From: Candidatus Sulfopaludibacter sp. SbA3
Lineage (GTDB): Bacteria; Acidobacteriota; Terriglobia; 20CM-2-55-15
NCBI GenBank assembly: GCA_945861845.1
Contig: CAMAWS010000007.1
Location: 1 to 18,155, forward strand
Reading direction: 5' to 3'
DNA length: 18,155 nucleotides
Shown here: positions 6,911-13,340 of the stretch, in pieces
Position numbering within the stretch: position 1 is the stretch's first letter
Layout of the letters: every line of letters begins with the position of its first letter
Notes under the pieces: model-generated
Told to the model about the DNA's origin: nothing
Databases searched by the model: none
The model's input: only the letters and a program-made list of their open reading frames with translations
Program-made: the position numbers and the translations under genes

Positions 6911-7255
6911 TTATCCCGGCGGCCAACTGAACATGCGTCCGCCGAGGACGTGCAGGTGAACATGGTATACCGACTGCCCCGCCCCGGCATTCACATTAAA
7001 TACGGCCCGGTAGCCAATTTCATGTATGCCGAATTGTACTGCCAGGTCCCGGGCGACCTGAAGAATGTGGCCGGCCAGGGAGCCGTCGTCCGCCGCAAGG
7101 TCGTTCAGCGTCGGAATATGTTTCCTGGGCACAACCAGGAAATGTATGGGGGCCTGTGGCCGAATATCCTTGAACGCAACCACCTGTTCGTCCTCGTGTA
7201 CGAGCTCCGCCGGCTGGTCGCCCCGGATAATCCTGCAGAAAAGGCATGACTGCAT
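6911..7255 (-). CDS. HIT family nucleotide hydrolase (HinT-like)
   Basis: A 114-residue cytoplasmic protein of the histidine-triad family, the usual HinT length. The triad HVHLH (H98, H100, H102) sits in SVYHVHLHVLGGR, and H102 would be in the position of the catalytic-loop histidine. N-terminal CLFC (C4, C7) is the zinc-pair motif seen in many members. FKDIRPQAPIHFLVVPRKHI is the conserved core strand. HinT enzymes hydrolyse adenosine 5'-phosphoramidates and related nucleotide adducts. It is the first gene of a two-gene unit with pilZ and is divergent from the cyclic-nucleotide-binding DUF1003 gene across 37 nt. The start at 7255 lacks a Shine-Dalgarno sequence; TAGATT six bases upstream could be a -10 for leaderless initiation, which is speculative. 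Confidence 0.92.
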   Translation of the reverse strand: MQSCLFCRIIRGDQPAELVHEDEQVVAFKDIRPQAPIHFLVVPRKHIPTLNDLAADDGSLAGHILQVARDLAVQFGIHEIGYRAVFNVNAGAGQSVYHVHLHVLGGRMFSWPPG

Positions 7256-7292
7256 GTCTGTAATCTAACTCATTTTGTGATAGAAGACTCCA
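7256..7292. promoter_or_regulatory. 37-bp divergent spacer, overlapping promoters
   Basis: The only DNA between the HIT start (7255, minus) and the DUF1003 start (7293, plus). Minus-strand TAGATT and plus-strand TAGAAG (7281-7286) each lie 6 nt before their ATG. These are weak 4-of-6 matches to a -10. Both promoters must overlap here or extend into the coding regions, which implies shared or mutually exclusive expression. Confidence 0.3.
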
Positions 7293-8144
7293 ATGCCGAT
7301 CGACCAGCAGCTCCTTTCCGAAATTGAGCTTTTCTGCAACAACGATGAAGAAGACAAGAAGGCTATTGCCAGCGTCGTCGAGCGGGTGCAGCTGAGGGCT
7401 GGCGAAATACTCTTTGAAAAGGGAGACCCGGGGGATTCGCTCTACATTGTGCGGTCAGGAAAAATCGAACTGTTCATCCGTGACGCGCCTGGAGAAAAAA
7501 TCGTTCTTACGGTTGCCGAAGAAAACGATCTGTTCGGAGAGCTGGCAATGCTCGACAAGGGTGCCAGGACGGCGACCGCCGTGGCGATCGAAGACAGCGA
7601 AGTTATCGGCCTTGACCGGGACAAACTCCTGCTGCTGTTCCAGAGAAAGCCCGATGCCGCACTGGACATGATCGGCGCGATGGGAGGCATGATCCGGAAA
7701 GCCGATGACATCCTGCGCACCCGGGTCTCGCGGAACGTCAATGAAGAGGTCGAAGAGCGGTTGACTGCGCTGGAGCGAATCGCAGACTGGATAGCATGGT
7801 TCAGCGGAAGCTTGTATTTCCTCGCGGTGAACACGGCCTGGTTTGTGGCATGGATAACGATCAACACGTTCGATGTGGGATTTCAGCGCTTCGATCCCTA
7901 CCCCTACGGACTGCTCACAATGATCGTTTCGCTGGAAGCGATCTTCCTCTCGATCTTCGTCCTCATCAGCCAGAACCGGCAGGCGGAAAAGGATCGCATC
8001 CGTTCGAACGTGGAGTATGCCGTGAACGTAAAGGCCGAGCTCGAAATCGCCCACCTTCACGACAAGACGGACCGCCTCCAGGAGAAAATCCTCGAACAGT
8101 TCGCACGCCTCGGGGAATTCCGGCGACGCACCCCGAATTCCTGA
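7293..8144 (+). CDS. Cyclic-nucleotide-binding domain fused to DUF1003 membrane domain
   Basis: A 283-residue inner-membrane protein. Residues 15-120 are a CRP-type cyclic-nucleotide-binding domain; the phosphate-binding cassette FGELAMLDKGARTATA (81-96) keeps E83 and R92, so ligand binding is plausible. Residues 160-260 are DUF1003: a transmembrane helix (about 167-190, WIAWFSGSLYFLAVNTAWFV), the marker FDPYPYGLLTMIVSLEAIFL forming the second helix, then SQNRQAEKDRIRSNVEYAVN and a coiled-coil tail. The combination suggests a membrane protein gated or controlled by a cyclic nucleotide. No cyclase or CRP regulator is adjacent. The last ten residues (GEFRRRTPNS) are encoded by the left arm of the inverted repeat that starts at 8112, so the natural C-terminus has probably been replaced. 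The start has at best a weak AGAAG upstream. Confidence 0.9.
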   Translation: MPIDQQLLSEIELFCNNDEEDKKAIASVVERVQLRAGEILFEKGDPGDSLYIVRSGKIELFIRDAPGEKIVLTVAEENDLFGELAMLDKGARTATAVAIEDSEVIGLDRDKLLLLFQRKPDAALDMIGAMGGMIRKADDILRTRVSRNVNEEVEERLTALERIADWIAWFSGSLYFLAVNTAWFVAWITINTFDVGFQRFDPYPYGLLTMIVSLEAIFLSIFVLISQNRQAEKDRIRSNVEYAVNVKAELEIAHLHDKTDRLQEKILEQFARLGEFRRRTPNS

Positions 8145-8465
8145 ACTGCGGAATTCGGGTAGTGGGTCACTTTGAAACTTCGCGCATCGCAATCCCTTCT
8201 TGGTTTGCAGCACAAAAGCCGCGGAGCGGCGAAACAGTGTAGCCACGGGCGTGAGCCCGTGGATTCAGACAGCACGTTATTCCCAGCCCCAACGGGGCGG
8301 CACAACAGCAAGTATCGCGTTATGCCGCACCTACAGTGCTGTTCGATCGTTCATTCGACCACGGGCTGACGCCCGTGGCTAAGTTCTTTCGCCGCTCCGC
8401 GGCTAATTACGAAATTTCAAAGTGACCCACTTTCGGAATTCGGGGGTGCGTCCCCGGAATTCCCC
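8112..8465. repeat. Nested palindromic element, REP/MITE-like
   Basis: Nested reverse-complement arms, outside to inside: 8112-8141 with 8435-8465 (near-perfect, one gap and one mismatch); 8161-8177 with 8415-8431 (17 bp perfect); 8217-8234 with 8387-8404 (18 bp perfect, core CCGCGGAGCGGCG); 8240-8262 with 8359-8381 (23 bp, one mismatch). The innermost pair is itself palindromic (CCACGGGC...GCCCGTGG). A 19-nt segment (8142-8160) interrupts the left side only and contains a second partial copy of GGAATTCGGG. No protein is encoded inside (8145-8485 is otherwise free of genes). It resembles non-autonomous palindromic repeats mobilised by Y1/REP-type transposases; that assignment is inference. 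Confidence 0.75.
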
Positions 8466-8470
8466 CTTTG

Positions 8471-8479
8471 TGTTAGCAT
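8471..8479 (+). promoter_or_regulatory. Extended -10 element of the ABC importer operon
   Basis: TGTTAGCAT: TG, one base, TAGCAT (4 of 6 to TATAAT). Six bases separate it from ATG at 8486, which places the expected transcription start on the A of the start codon. No Shine-Dalgarno sequence is present. The promoter abuts the right end of the palindromic element. Prediction only. Confidence 0.4.
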
Positions 8480-8485
8480 CCTCAC

Positions 8486-9505
8486 ATGCGCGCATGGGCC
8501 GTTTTCTTACTACTGCTGGCAGGTTGTACAGGCTCGCCGGACAAGACGACTCTCATCGTCTATTCCCCTCACGGCAAAGAGCTGTTGACGGAATCCGAGA
8601 AGGGCTTCGAGGCCCAGAATCCGAACATTGACGTCCGATGGCTCGACATGGGATCGCAGGATGCACTGGACCGAGTCCGTTCGGAAAAGGCAAATCCTCA
8701 GGCAGATATCTGGTGGGGCGCACCATCCACCATGTTCTCGCAGGCCGAAAAGGAAGGGCTGCTCGACGCGTACAAGCCCACATGGTCTGACAAGATCGAA
8801 AGCGACGCCAAGAGCCCAAACGATTCCTGGTACGGAACTTTCCAGACGCCCGAGGTCATTGCCTATAACACCGCGGCGATTTCCCGCGAAGAAGCGCCAC
8901 AGGACTGGGACGAACTCCTGGACCCGAAGTGGAAGAACAAGATCATTATTCGCGACCCGCTGCCGTCGGGCGGGATGCGGGCAATCTACAGCGCGATGAT
9001 TCTTCGCGCCATGCCGGCCGACGGCAGCTTCGAGCCGGGCTATATGTGGCTGCGCCGGCTGGACGCCAATACGAAAGAGTACGTGATCAATCTAACGATC
9101 CTGATACAGAAAATCGCCCGCCAGGAGGCATTGCTCACGTTGTGGAACATGCCTGATATTGAACTCCAGAAAACACAATACGGGTTCCCCGTCGATTACA
9201 TCATTCCGCGAAGCGGCACGCCGGTGCTGACCGACGCCATTGCAATCGTGAAAGGCACCAGGCACCGCGCCGAGGCCGAAGCGTTTTACGAATTCGTCAA
9301 CAGCGAAGACAGCCTTGTTTCCTCCGCCACCAAGTTTTACCGGATACCCAGCCGCAATGACATTCCGAAAGACCGGCTTCCCGAGTGGATGCAAAACCTC
9401 AACATCCCCAAGATGGACATGAAATGGGACCTCGTCGAAGCGAAATCGCAGGAGTGGATGGAACACTGGGACAGCTACATCCGGGGTGCCGGTGCCACAC
9501 CTTGA
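8486..9505 (+). CDS. ABC transporter substrate-binding lipoprotein, iron(III)-type
   Basis: A periplasmic binding protein of 339 residues. The N-terminus MRAWAVFLLLLAGC carries a lipobox (LAGC, C14), so it is anchored to a membrane by lipid. The body (LIVYSPHGKELLTESEKGFE, then WLDMGSQDALDRVRSEKANP and ADIWWGAPSTMFSQAEKEGL) matches family-1/AfuA-type extracellular solute-binding proteins, whose best-known members carry ferric ion; others carry phosphonates, thiamine or polyamines. The ligand cannot be fixed from sequence alone. It is the first gene of a three-gene importer; its last 20 nt overlap the ATPase gene. The start is ATG 8486, chosen because the lipoprotein signal begins there. The gene has no ribosome-binding site and seems to be read from a leaderless promoter. 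Confidence 0.88.
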   Translation: MRAWAVFLLLLAGCTGSPDKTTLIVYSPHGKELLTESEKGFEAQNPNIDVRWLDMGSQDALDRVRSEKANPQADIWWGAPSTMFSQAEKEGLLDAYKPTWSDKIESDAKSPNDSWYGTFQTPEVIAYNTAAISREEAPQDWDELLDPKWKNKIIIRDPLPSGGMRAIYSAMILRAMPADGSFEPGYMWLRRLDANTKEYVINLTILIQKIARQEALLTLWNMPDIELQKTQYGFPVDYIIPRSGTPVLTDAIAIVKGTRHRAEAEAFYEFVNSEDSLVSSATKFYRIPSRNDIPKDRLPEWMQNLNIPKMDMKWDLVEAKSQEWMEHWDSYIRGAGATP

Positions 9506-10487
9506 ACTCTCGCACCTAACCAAGCAATTCGGAACAGTCAGGGCGGTCCACGACCTGAATCTTCACGTCGACCGGGGCGAAGTTCTCTCGATCCTGGGCC
9601 CGAGCGGCTGCGGCAAGACAACCACCCTGCGCATGATTGCGGGCCTCGAAATTCCAACCTCCGGGTCGATTCTTGCCAACCAGCGCGACATTACGCGTCT
9701 TCCGGCGCGCCAGCGGAATATCGGAATGGTATTTCAGAACTACGCGCTATTCCCTCACCTGGACGTTTTCGAAAACATCGCATTCGGGCTACGAACCCGG
9801 AAGCTGGCCCAACCTGCCGTCGAAGCGCGGGTCGCAAAGGCGCTGAAGAGCGTACGGCTGGAGGGATTCGGACGACGTTCCGTTCATCAACTCAGTGGCG
9901 GCCAGCAGCAGCGTGTGGCATTGGCGCGCGCACTGGCAATCGAGCCCGAAGTGCTGTTGCTCGACGAACCCCTCAGCAATCTCGATCCGTCACTGCGAGA
10001 AGACCTGCGCGATCAGATTCGCGACGTCGTGCGCGAATTCCAGGTGACAACGGTTTTTGTCACCCACGATCAGCAGGAAGCCCTTTCGCTGGCCGACCGC
10101 ATCGCCGTCATGCAGGCCGGCGTCTGCCGCCAGGTCGGCAAACCCGGCGAGGTTTATAACAAGCCTTCGGATGCTTTCGTGGCGCGCTTTATGGGGAAGG
10201 CGAACCTCATGCCCGCGGAGAACGGATTGCTCTTCGTACGGCCCGAAAACGTCCTTGTCCGGGAAGCCCGGGAAGCATCAGGTGGAACCTCAGACCGCGC
10301 ATTTTCCGCCACGGTTACAAAGACTGTTTTCGAAGGGGCGATGGTCACTTACACCCTGGACGGCAACGGCACCACGCTCACTGCGCGCCATTTCCATAGC
10401 GGGAAACGGGTCTTCCAGCCCGGCGAGACCGTGCAGGTGGAGATTCCGCCGGACCAAACCCACGTGATCCCGATCTCCGAGGAATGA
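9486..10487 (+). CDS. ABC importer ATPase (FbpC/PotA type)
   Basis: A cytoplasmic ATP-hydrolysing subunit of 333 residues. Walker A GPSGCGKTT (38-46), Q-loop glutamine Q84 in MVFQNYALFPHLDV, signature LSGGQQQR (136-143), Walker B VLLLDEP (156-162) and switch histidine H194 (VTHDQQEA) are all present, so it should be active. The C-terminal third (from about 235) is a TOBE-type regulatory domain (FVRPENVLV), as in iron, spermidine and sulfate importers. The start is GTG 9486, overlapping the binding-protein gene by 20 nt; GTG 9492 (two codons later) is also possible. Translational coupling is likely. Its stop (10485-10487) overlaps an ATG at 10484. Confidence 0.93.
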   Translation: MPVPHLELSHLTKQFGTVRAVHDLNLHVDRGEVLSILGPSGCGKTTTLRMIAGLEIPTSGSILANQRDITRLPARQRNIGMVFQNYALFPHLDVFENIAFGLRTRKLAQPAVEARVAKALKSVRLEGFGRRSVHQLSGGQQQRVALARALAIEPEVLLLDEPLSNLDPSLREDLRDQIRDVVREFQVTTVFVTHDQQEALSLADRIAVMQAGVCRQVGKPGEVYNKPSDAFVARFMGKANLMPAENGLLFVRPENVLVREAREASGGTSDRAFSATVTKTVFEGAMVTYTLDGNGTTLTARHFHSGKRVFQPGETVQVEIPPDQTHVIPISEE

Positions 10488-10534
10488 GCAACGTGATGCG
10501 TTATCGTATTTCTGAAACCTGGAAACGCCAGTGA
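10484..10534 (+). other. Overlapping 16-codon frame, probable displaced permease N-terminus
   Basis: ATG 10484 overlaps the ATPase stop (ATGA) and encodes MSNVMRYRISETWKRQ before TGA at 10532. That TGA overlaps the annotated permease start (GTGA at 10531). The peptide is exactly the kind of basic cytoplasmic tail that precedes the first helix of such permeases, while the permease frame starts directly in the helix. Adding one G at the TGA would join the frames as KRQWIALIIFIVL. The alternative is a real coupling mini-frame. Confidence 0.6.
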
Positions 10535-12159
10535 TCGCGCTCATCATCTTCATTGTCCTGATCGTCGGCGTCCTTTATCCCAACGCCTACACGTTCATTG
10601 GCAGCTTCTTCCCGGACGGCGGGTTCTCGGCGGGCGCCTATGTCCGTTTCTTCTCCACTCCATCCGGCCGCGAGGCATTAACCAACAGCATCACGATATC
10701 GTTTGCCACCGTTATCCTTTCTGCGGCAATTGGAGTCCCTCTGGCATTCGTATTTCATCGATTCGACTTTCCCGGCCGGCGCGTTCTGCGCGCAATTGCA
10801 TCGGCGCCTGTCCTGCTACCGCCTCTGGTCGGCGTCATTTCTTTTCTTTTCCTCTACGGCGAGAGCGGCATTGTCAGCCGCACAATTCAAAACACTCTTG
10901 GCCTGGCGGAGCCCTGGCCGAATCTCAGGGGAATTTGGGCCATTCTCATCGTTCATGCCTACACGATGTACGTGTACTTCTTCATGTTCACGTCGGCCGG
11001 CCTGGAGCGGCTGGATGGCGCGATGGAGGAAGCGGCCGAAACGCTGGGCGCATCGTGGATCGCAAAGCTCACGAGGGTAACATTACCGCTGCTGGTTCCA
11101 TCGATGGTCGGCGCTGCCCTTGTGACGTTCATGTCCTCGATGGCGAGCTTCAGCGCCCCCTATATATTCGGCGGAGGGGTCCGTGTGCTGTCGGTCGAAA
11201 TCTTCAATTCGAAGTTGAACGGGAACACGCCCATGGCACTTGTCGAAACGGTTCTGCTGGCGTCGTCGTCCCTGGCAGTACTTTTCCTGCTCAGGTGGTA
11301 CGAAGGCCGGCACAAGTACAGCTCGGTCGGAAAGGGCGTGGCCGCTCAGCGAGTGCCGATCACTTCAGGACTCGCCAAAGCTGTGGCCGGAGTCATCGGC
11401 GCAGGTGTCGTACTGTTGTTGATTCTCCCGCACCTCATGGTTCTTCTCATGAGCTTCGTAAAGGACGGGACCTGGACAACCCAGCTGTTGCCGCCGGTAT
11501 ATACATCCGAAAATTATCTAAAGGTTTTCACCGATCCGACGTTCCTGGAGCCCATTCAAAACAGCCTGTGGATGGCCGGCGTCGCGACAGGAGCAAATCT
11601 TGCCTGGGGGCTGATGGCGACCGTCTGGCTTCGCCGAACGCGGGGACCCTTGCGGCGATTTGCGGACATCTTGATTGTCATTCCGTGGGCGCTGCCGGGA
11701 ACCGTTGTGGCTCTCGCGATGCTGGAGTCGTTCTCACGCGTGCTCGCCGGCACGGTTGCGCTGCTCCCGATTGTCTACTTCGTCCGCAATATCCCGCTGG
11801 TCGTGCGAGCCATCGATGCGAGCTTCGCGCAGATGGATCCGGCTGTTGAGGAAGCTGCAGCGACGCTCGGCGCAGGGACGATGTACACAATCCGGCGCGT
11901 CGTGCTGCCGCTGGTTCTGCCAGGGGCCCTGGCCGGAAGCCTTTTGGCGTTCATCACCGCGCTCGGAGACTTTGTTTCGTCGATTATCGTTTACGTGTAT
12001 TCGAACCGGCCGATCTCGATCGAGATTCTCTCCCAGTTGCGTATTTCCAATCTCGGAACGGCATCGGCTTACGCGGTCCTGCTCGTTGTCTTGATCGCCA
12101 TTACCCTGCTCGCCGCTGAACGGGTACGGGCGCCAGGCCGAGATCCGCTGGTGCAGTAG
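10531..12159 (+). CDS. ABC importer fused double permease (FbpB/ThiP type)
   Basis: An integral membrane subunit of 542 residues in which two binding-protein-dependent permease domains are fused, giving about 12 transmembrane helices. Each half has its EAA loop that docks on the ATPase: EEAAETLGA (166-174) and EEAAATLGA (440-448), each followed by the usual proline-rich stretch (TLPLLVPSM, VLPLVLPGA). This fits iron- and thiamine-type importers, where one fused permease works with an ATPase dimer. GTG 10531 is the only standard in-frame start, as TGA at 10513 blocks the frame upstream. It leaves no cytoplasmic tail before helix 1 (IALIIFIVLIVGVLY), so the true N-terminus probably lies in the overlapping frame from 10484. 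The last gene of the importer, it ends 35 nt before the long hairpin at 12195. Confidence 0.9.
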   Translation: MIALIIFIVLIVGVLYPNAYTFIGSFFPDGGFSAGAYVRFFSTPSGREALTNSITISFATVILSAAIGVPLAFVFHRFDFPGRRVLRAIASAPVLLPPLVGVISFLFLYGESGIVSRTIQNTLGLAEPWPNLRGIWAILIVHAYTMYVYFFMFTSAGLERLDGAMEEAAETLGASWIAKLTRVTLPLLVPSMVGAALVTFMSSMASFSAPYIFGGGVRVLSVEIFNSKLNGNTPMALVETVLLASSSLAVLFLLRWYEGRHKYSSVGKGVAAQRVPITSGLAKAVAGVIGAGVVLLLILPHLMVLLMSFVKDGTWTTQLLPPVYTSENYLKVFTDPTFLEPIQNSLWMAGVATGANLAWGLMATVWLRRTRGPLRRFADILIVIPWALPGTVVALAMLESFSRVLAGTVALLPIVYFVRNIPLVVRAIDASFAQMDPAVEEAAATLGAGTMYTIRRVVLPLVLPGALAGSLLAFITALGDFVSSIIVYVYSNRPISIEILSQLRISNLGTASAYAVLLVVLIAITLLAAERVRAPGRDPLVQ

Positions 12160-12194
12160 GCAACGCTTCGCGGCACCCTCTTTCAGGAGGAAGA

Positions 12195-12329
12195 ATTTTG
12201 AAATTGGACGAATCCTGCATCTCAAATCCGAAATCCGAAATCTTCAATTGGACTGGTGATCCCCATGCGGTTCAATCTGATATTTCGGGATTTCGGATTT
12301 GAGATGCAGGATTCGTCCAATTTCAAAAT
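12195..12329. repeat. Long inverted repeat with 42-bp perfect arms
   Basis: Arms 12195-12236 and 12288-12329 are exact reverse complements; pairing continues for five more bases past a single bulged base at 12287. The arms contain short internal repeats (AAATCCG twice, then AAAT). The loop of about 40 nt is unrelated to the arms. It lies between the stops of two convergent genes (12159 plus, 12336 minus) and its right arm ends 6 nt before the latter. It could act as a bidirectional terminator, but the arm length and internal repeats suggest a dispersed palindromic repeat family. The 12160-12335 spacer holds no gene. Confidence 0.8.
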
Positions 12330-12335
12330 CTTGTC

Positions 12336-13340
12336 TTACTGCGGGGCTCTTATAGCGTAGGTGTAAAGCTTTTCCGGCGGGGTAATTCGGCCAGCGGCCG
12401 CGAGGTCGGCAGCAACGCTGTTTGCGATAGCGTTGTAATACCAGGCAAAAAACTCAGCGAACGCCGTGTAATTCCCAGACCGCGTCAGGGTGCCCAACCT
12501 GAGGAACTCGCTACGGCGGGTCTTGAAGAACGGCAGGAGTTTGTCGCGCGAAAGCAGGCTCATGAAGACCCGGTACTTGCGGGCATCGTCGTCGTCATAG
12601 ACGGTCGCCTTGCCCCGGAGATCTCCCAGGTTCAACCTTTCTTCAGCAAGGGAAGTTCCGACTGTCACGATTCTGTAGCCGTCCGACTCGCGAAATTCGC
12701 GGCGGACCTGCGCAGCGACCGCAGGATTGCTCTCCACGAGCCACGCGTAAAACCGGTCGTTTTTGAGCCGGGTTGGCGGCGGCGGCATCAGCGTCTTGTC
12801 TTCGTAAAACGCATCCATCATCGCGCCAAGCAGAAGGCCGGAAACCACGGCCTCGTACATCACCTGCCCCTTTGGCGCAGTCTTTGACCCATCGAGTGTC
12901 ATGACTGCGTTCTCGATTTCACTCCATTGACCGCCGATCAATTTCAGGAATTCGTCCGCGTGGCGTTGGAGGCTGTCTTTAAGGCGATCGAAATCCGGAT
13001 CTCGAATGACGACCATGAATGGACGCTGGTCAAATTCGCTCCGGGCTCGAGTGAGGCGCAGTTCGTCCAGTTCATCCGCCACTTTGGAGAGGTCGGGAAC
13101 AGAAACCTTGAAGGTCCTGGACAACTTGTCGAGATCCCATCCTTCGTGGAAACCGACGGTGATCAGACGCGCCTGCTCCATGTTCATCAAATCCACGGCG
13201 GCACGCGACCACGGATACATGCCGAACTGGAAATCGGCATGAACCTGGGGTTTCTCGACCTTCTTTTGCGCGCTCGCGCCCGGCGCAAGAAAAGCCCAGG
13301 AGAGAACCAGGAATCCAAAGAGGCTTGTTTTGTTCACCAC
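12336..13340 (-). CDS. Exported protein of unknown function, coupled to the receptor gene
   Basis: A 334-residue protein I do not recognise. A signal peptide (MVNKTSLFGFLVLSWAFLAP, then GASA) predicts export. Residues 68-100 (DLDKLSRTFKVSVPDLSKVA and onward) have a helix-turn-helix-like pattern followed by a strand-rich segment, which would be odd in an exported protein. The middle has a PPPP run (MPPPPTRL) and the C-terminal third is rich in aromatic helices (AFAEFFAWYYNAIANSVAAD). The GTG start at 13340 overlaps the receptor stop (13334-13336); the second GTG (13337) forms a GTGA overlap with that stop. No ribosome-binding site is present, so translation probably depends on ribosomes finishing the receptor gene. 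This suggests the two proteins work together in the envelope. Confidence 0.75.
   Translation of the reverse strand: MVNKTSLFGFLVLSWAFLAPGASAQKKVEKPQVHADFQFGMYPWSRAAVDLMNMEQARLITVGFHEGWDLDKLSRTFKVSVPDLSKVADELDELRLTRARSEFDQRPFMVVIRDPDFDRLKDSLQRHADEFLKLIGGQWSEIENAVMTLDGSKTAPKGQVMYEAVVSGLLLGAMMDAFYEDKTLMPPPPTRLKNDRFYAWLVESNPAVAAQVRREFRESDGYRIVTVGTSLAEERLNLGDLRGKATVYDDDDARKYRVFMSLLSRDKLLPFFKTRRSEFLRLGTLTRSGNYTAFAEFFAWYYNAIANSVAADLAAAGRITPPEKLYTYAIRAPQ

Noticed and set aside
6440..7249. 269-codon plus-strand open frame opposite HIT and pilZ
   Set aside because: Both minus-strand genes carry diagnostic motifs (HVHLH; RxxxR and DxSxxG), so this frame is a shadow.
7293..8144. Pycsar/CBASS-type defence effector
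   Set aside because: The cyclic-nucleotide domain plus two helices invites the idea, but no cyclase or accessory gene is nearby and DUF1003 fusions are widespread outside defence loci.
8172..8382. Short plus-strand frames inside the palindromic element
   Set aside because: They are made of the inverted-repeat arms, use TTG starts and have no ribosome-binding site or protein-like composition.
10935..11849. 304-codon plus-strand frame within the permease gene
   Set aside because: It overlaps the permease in another frame and is Arg/Gly/Cys-rich with no hydrophobic helices; a shadow.
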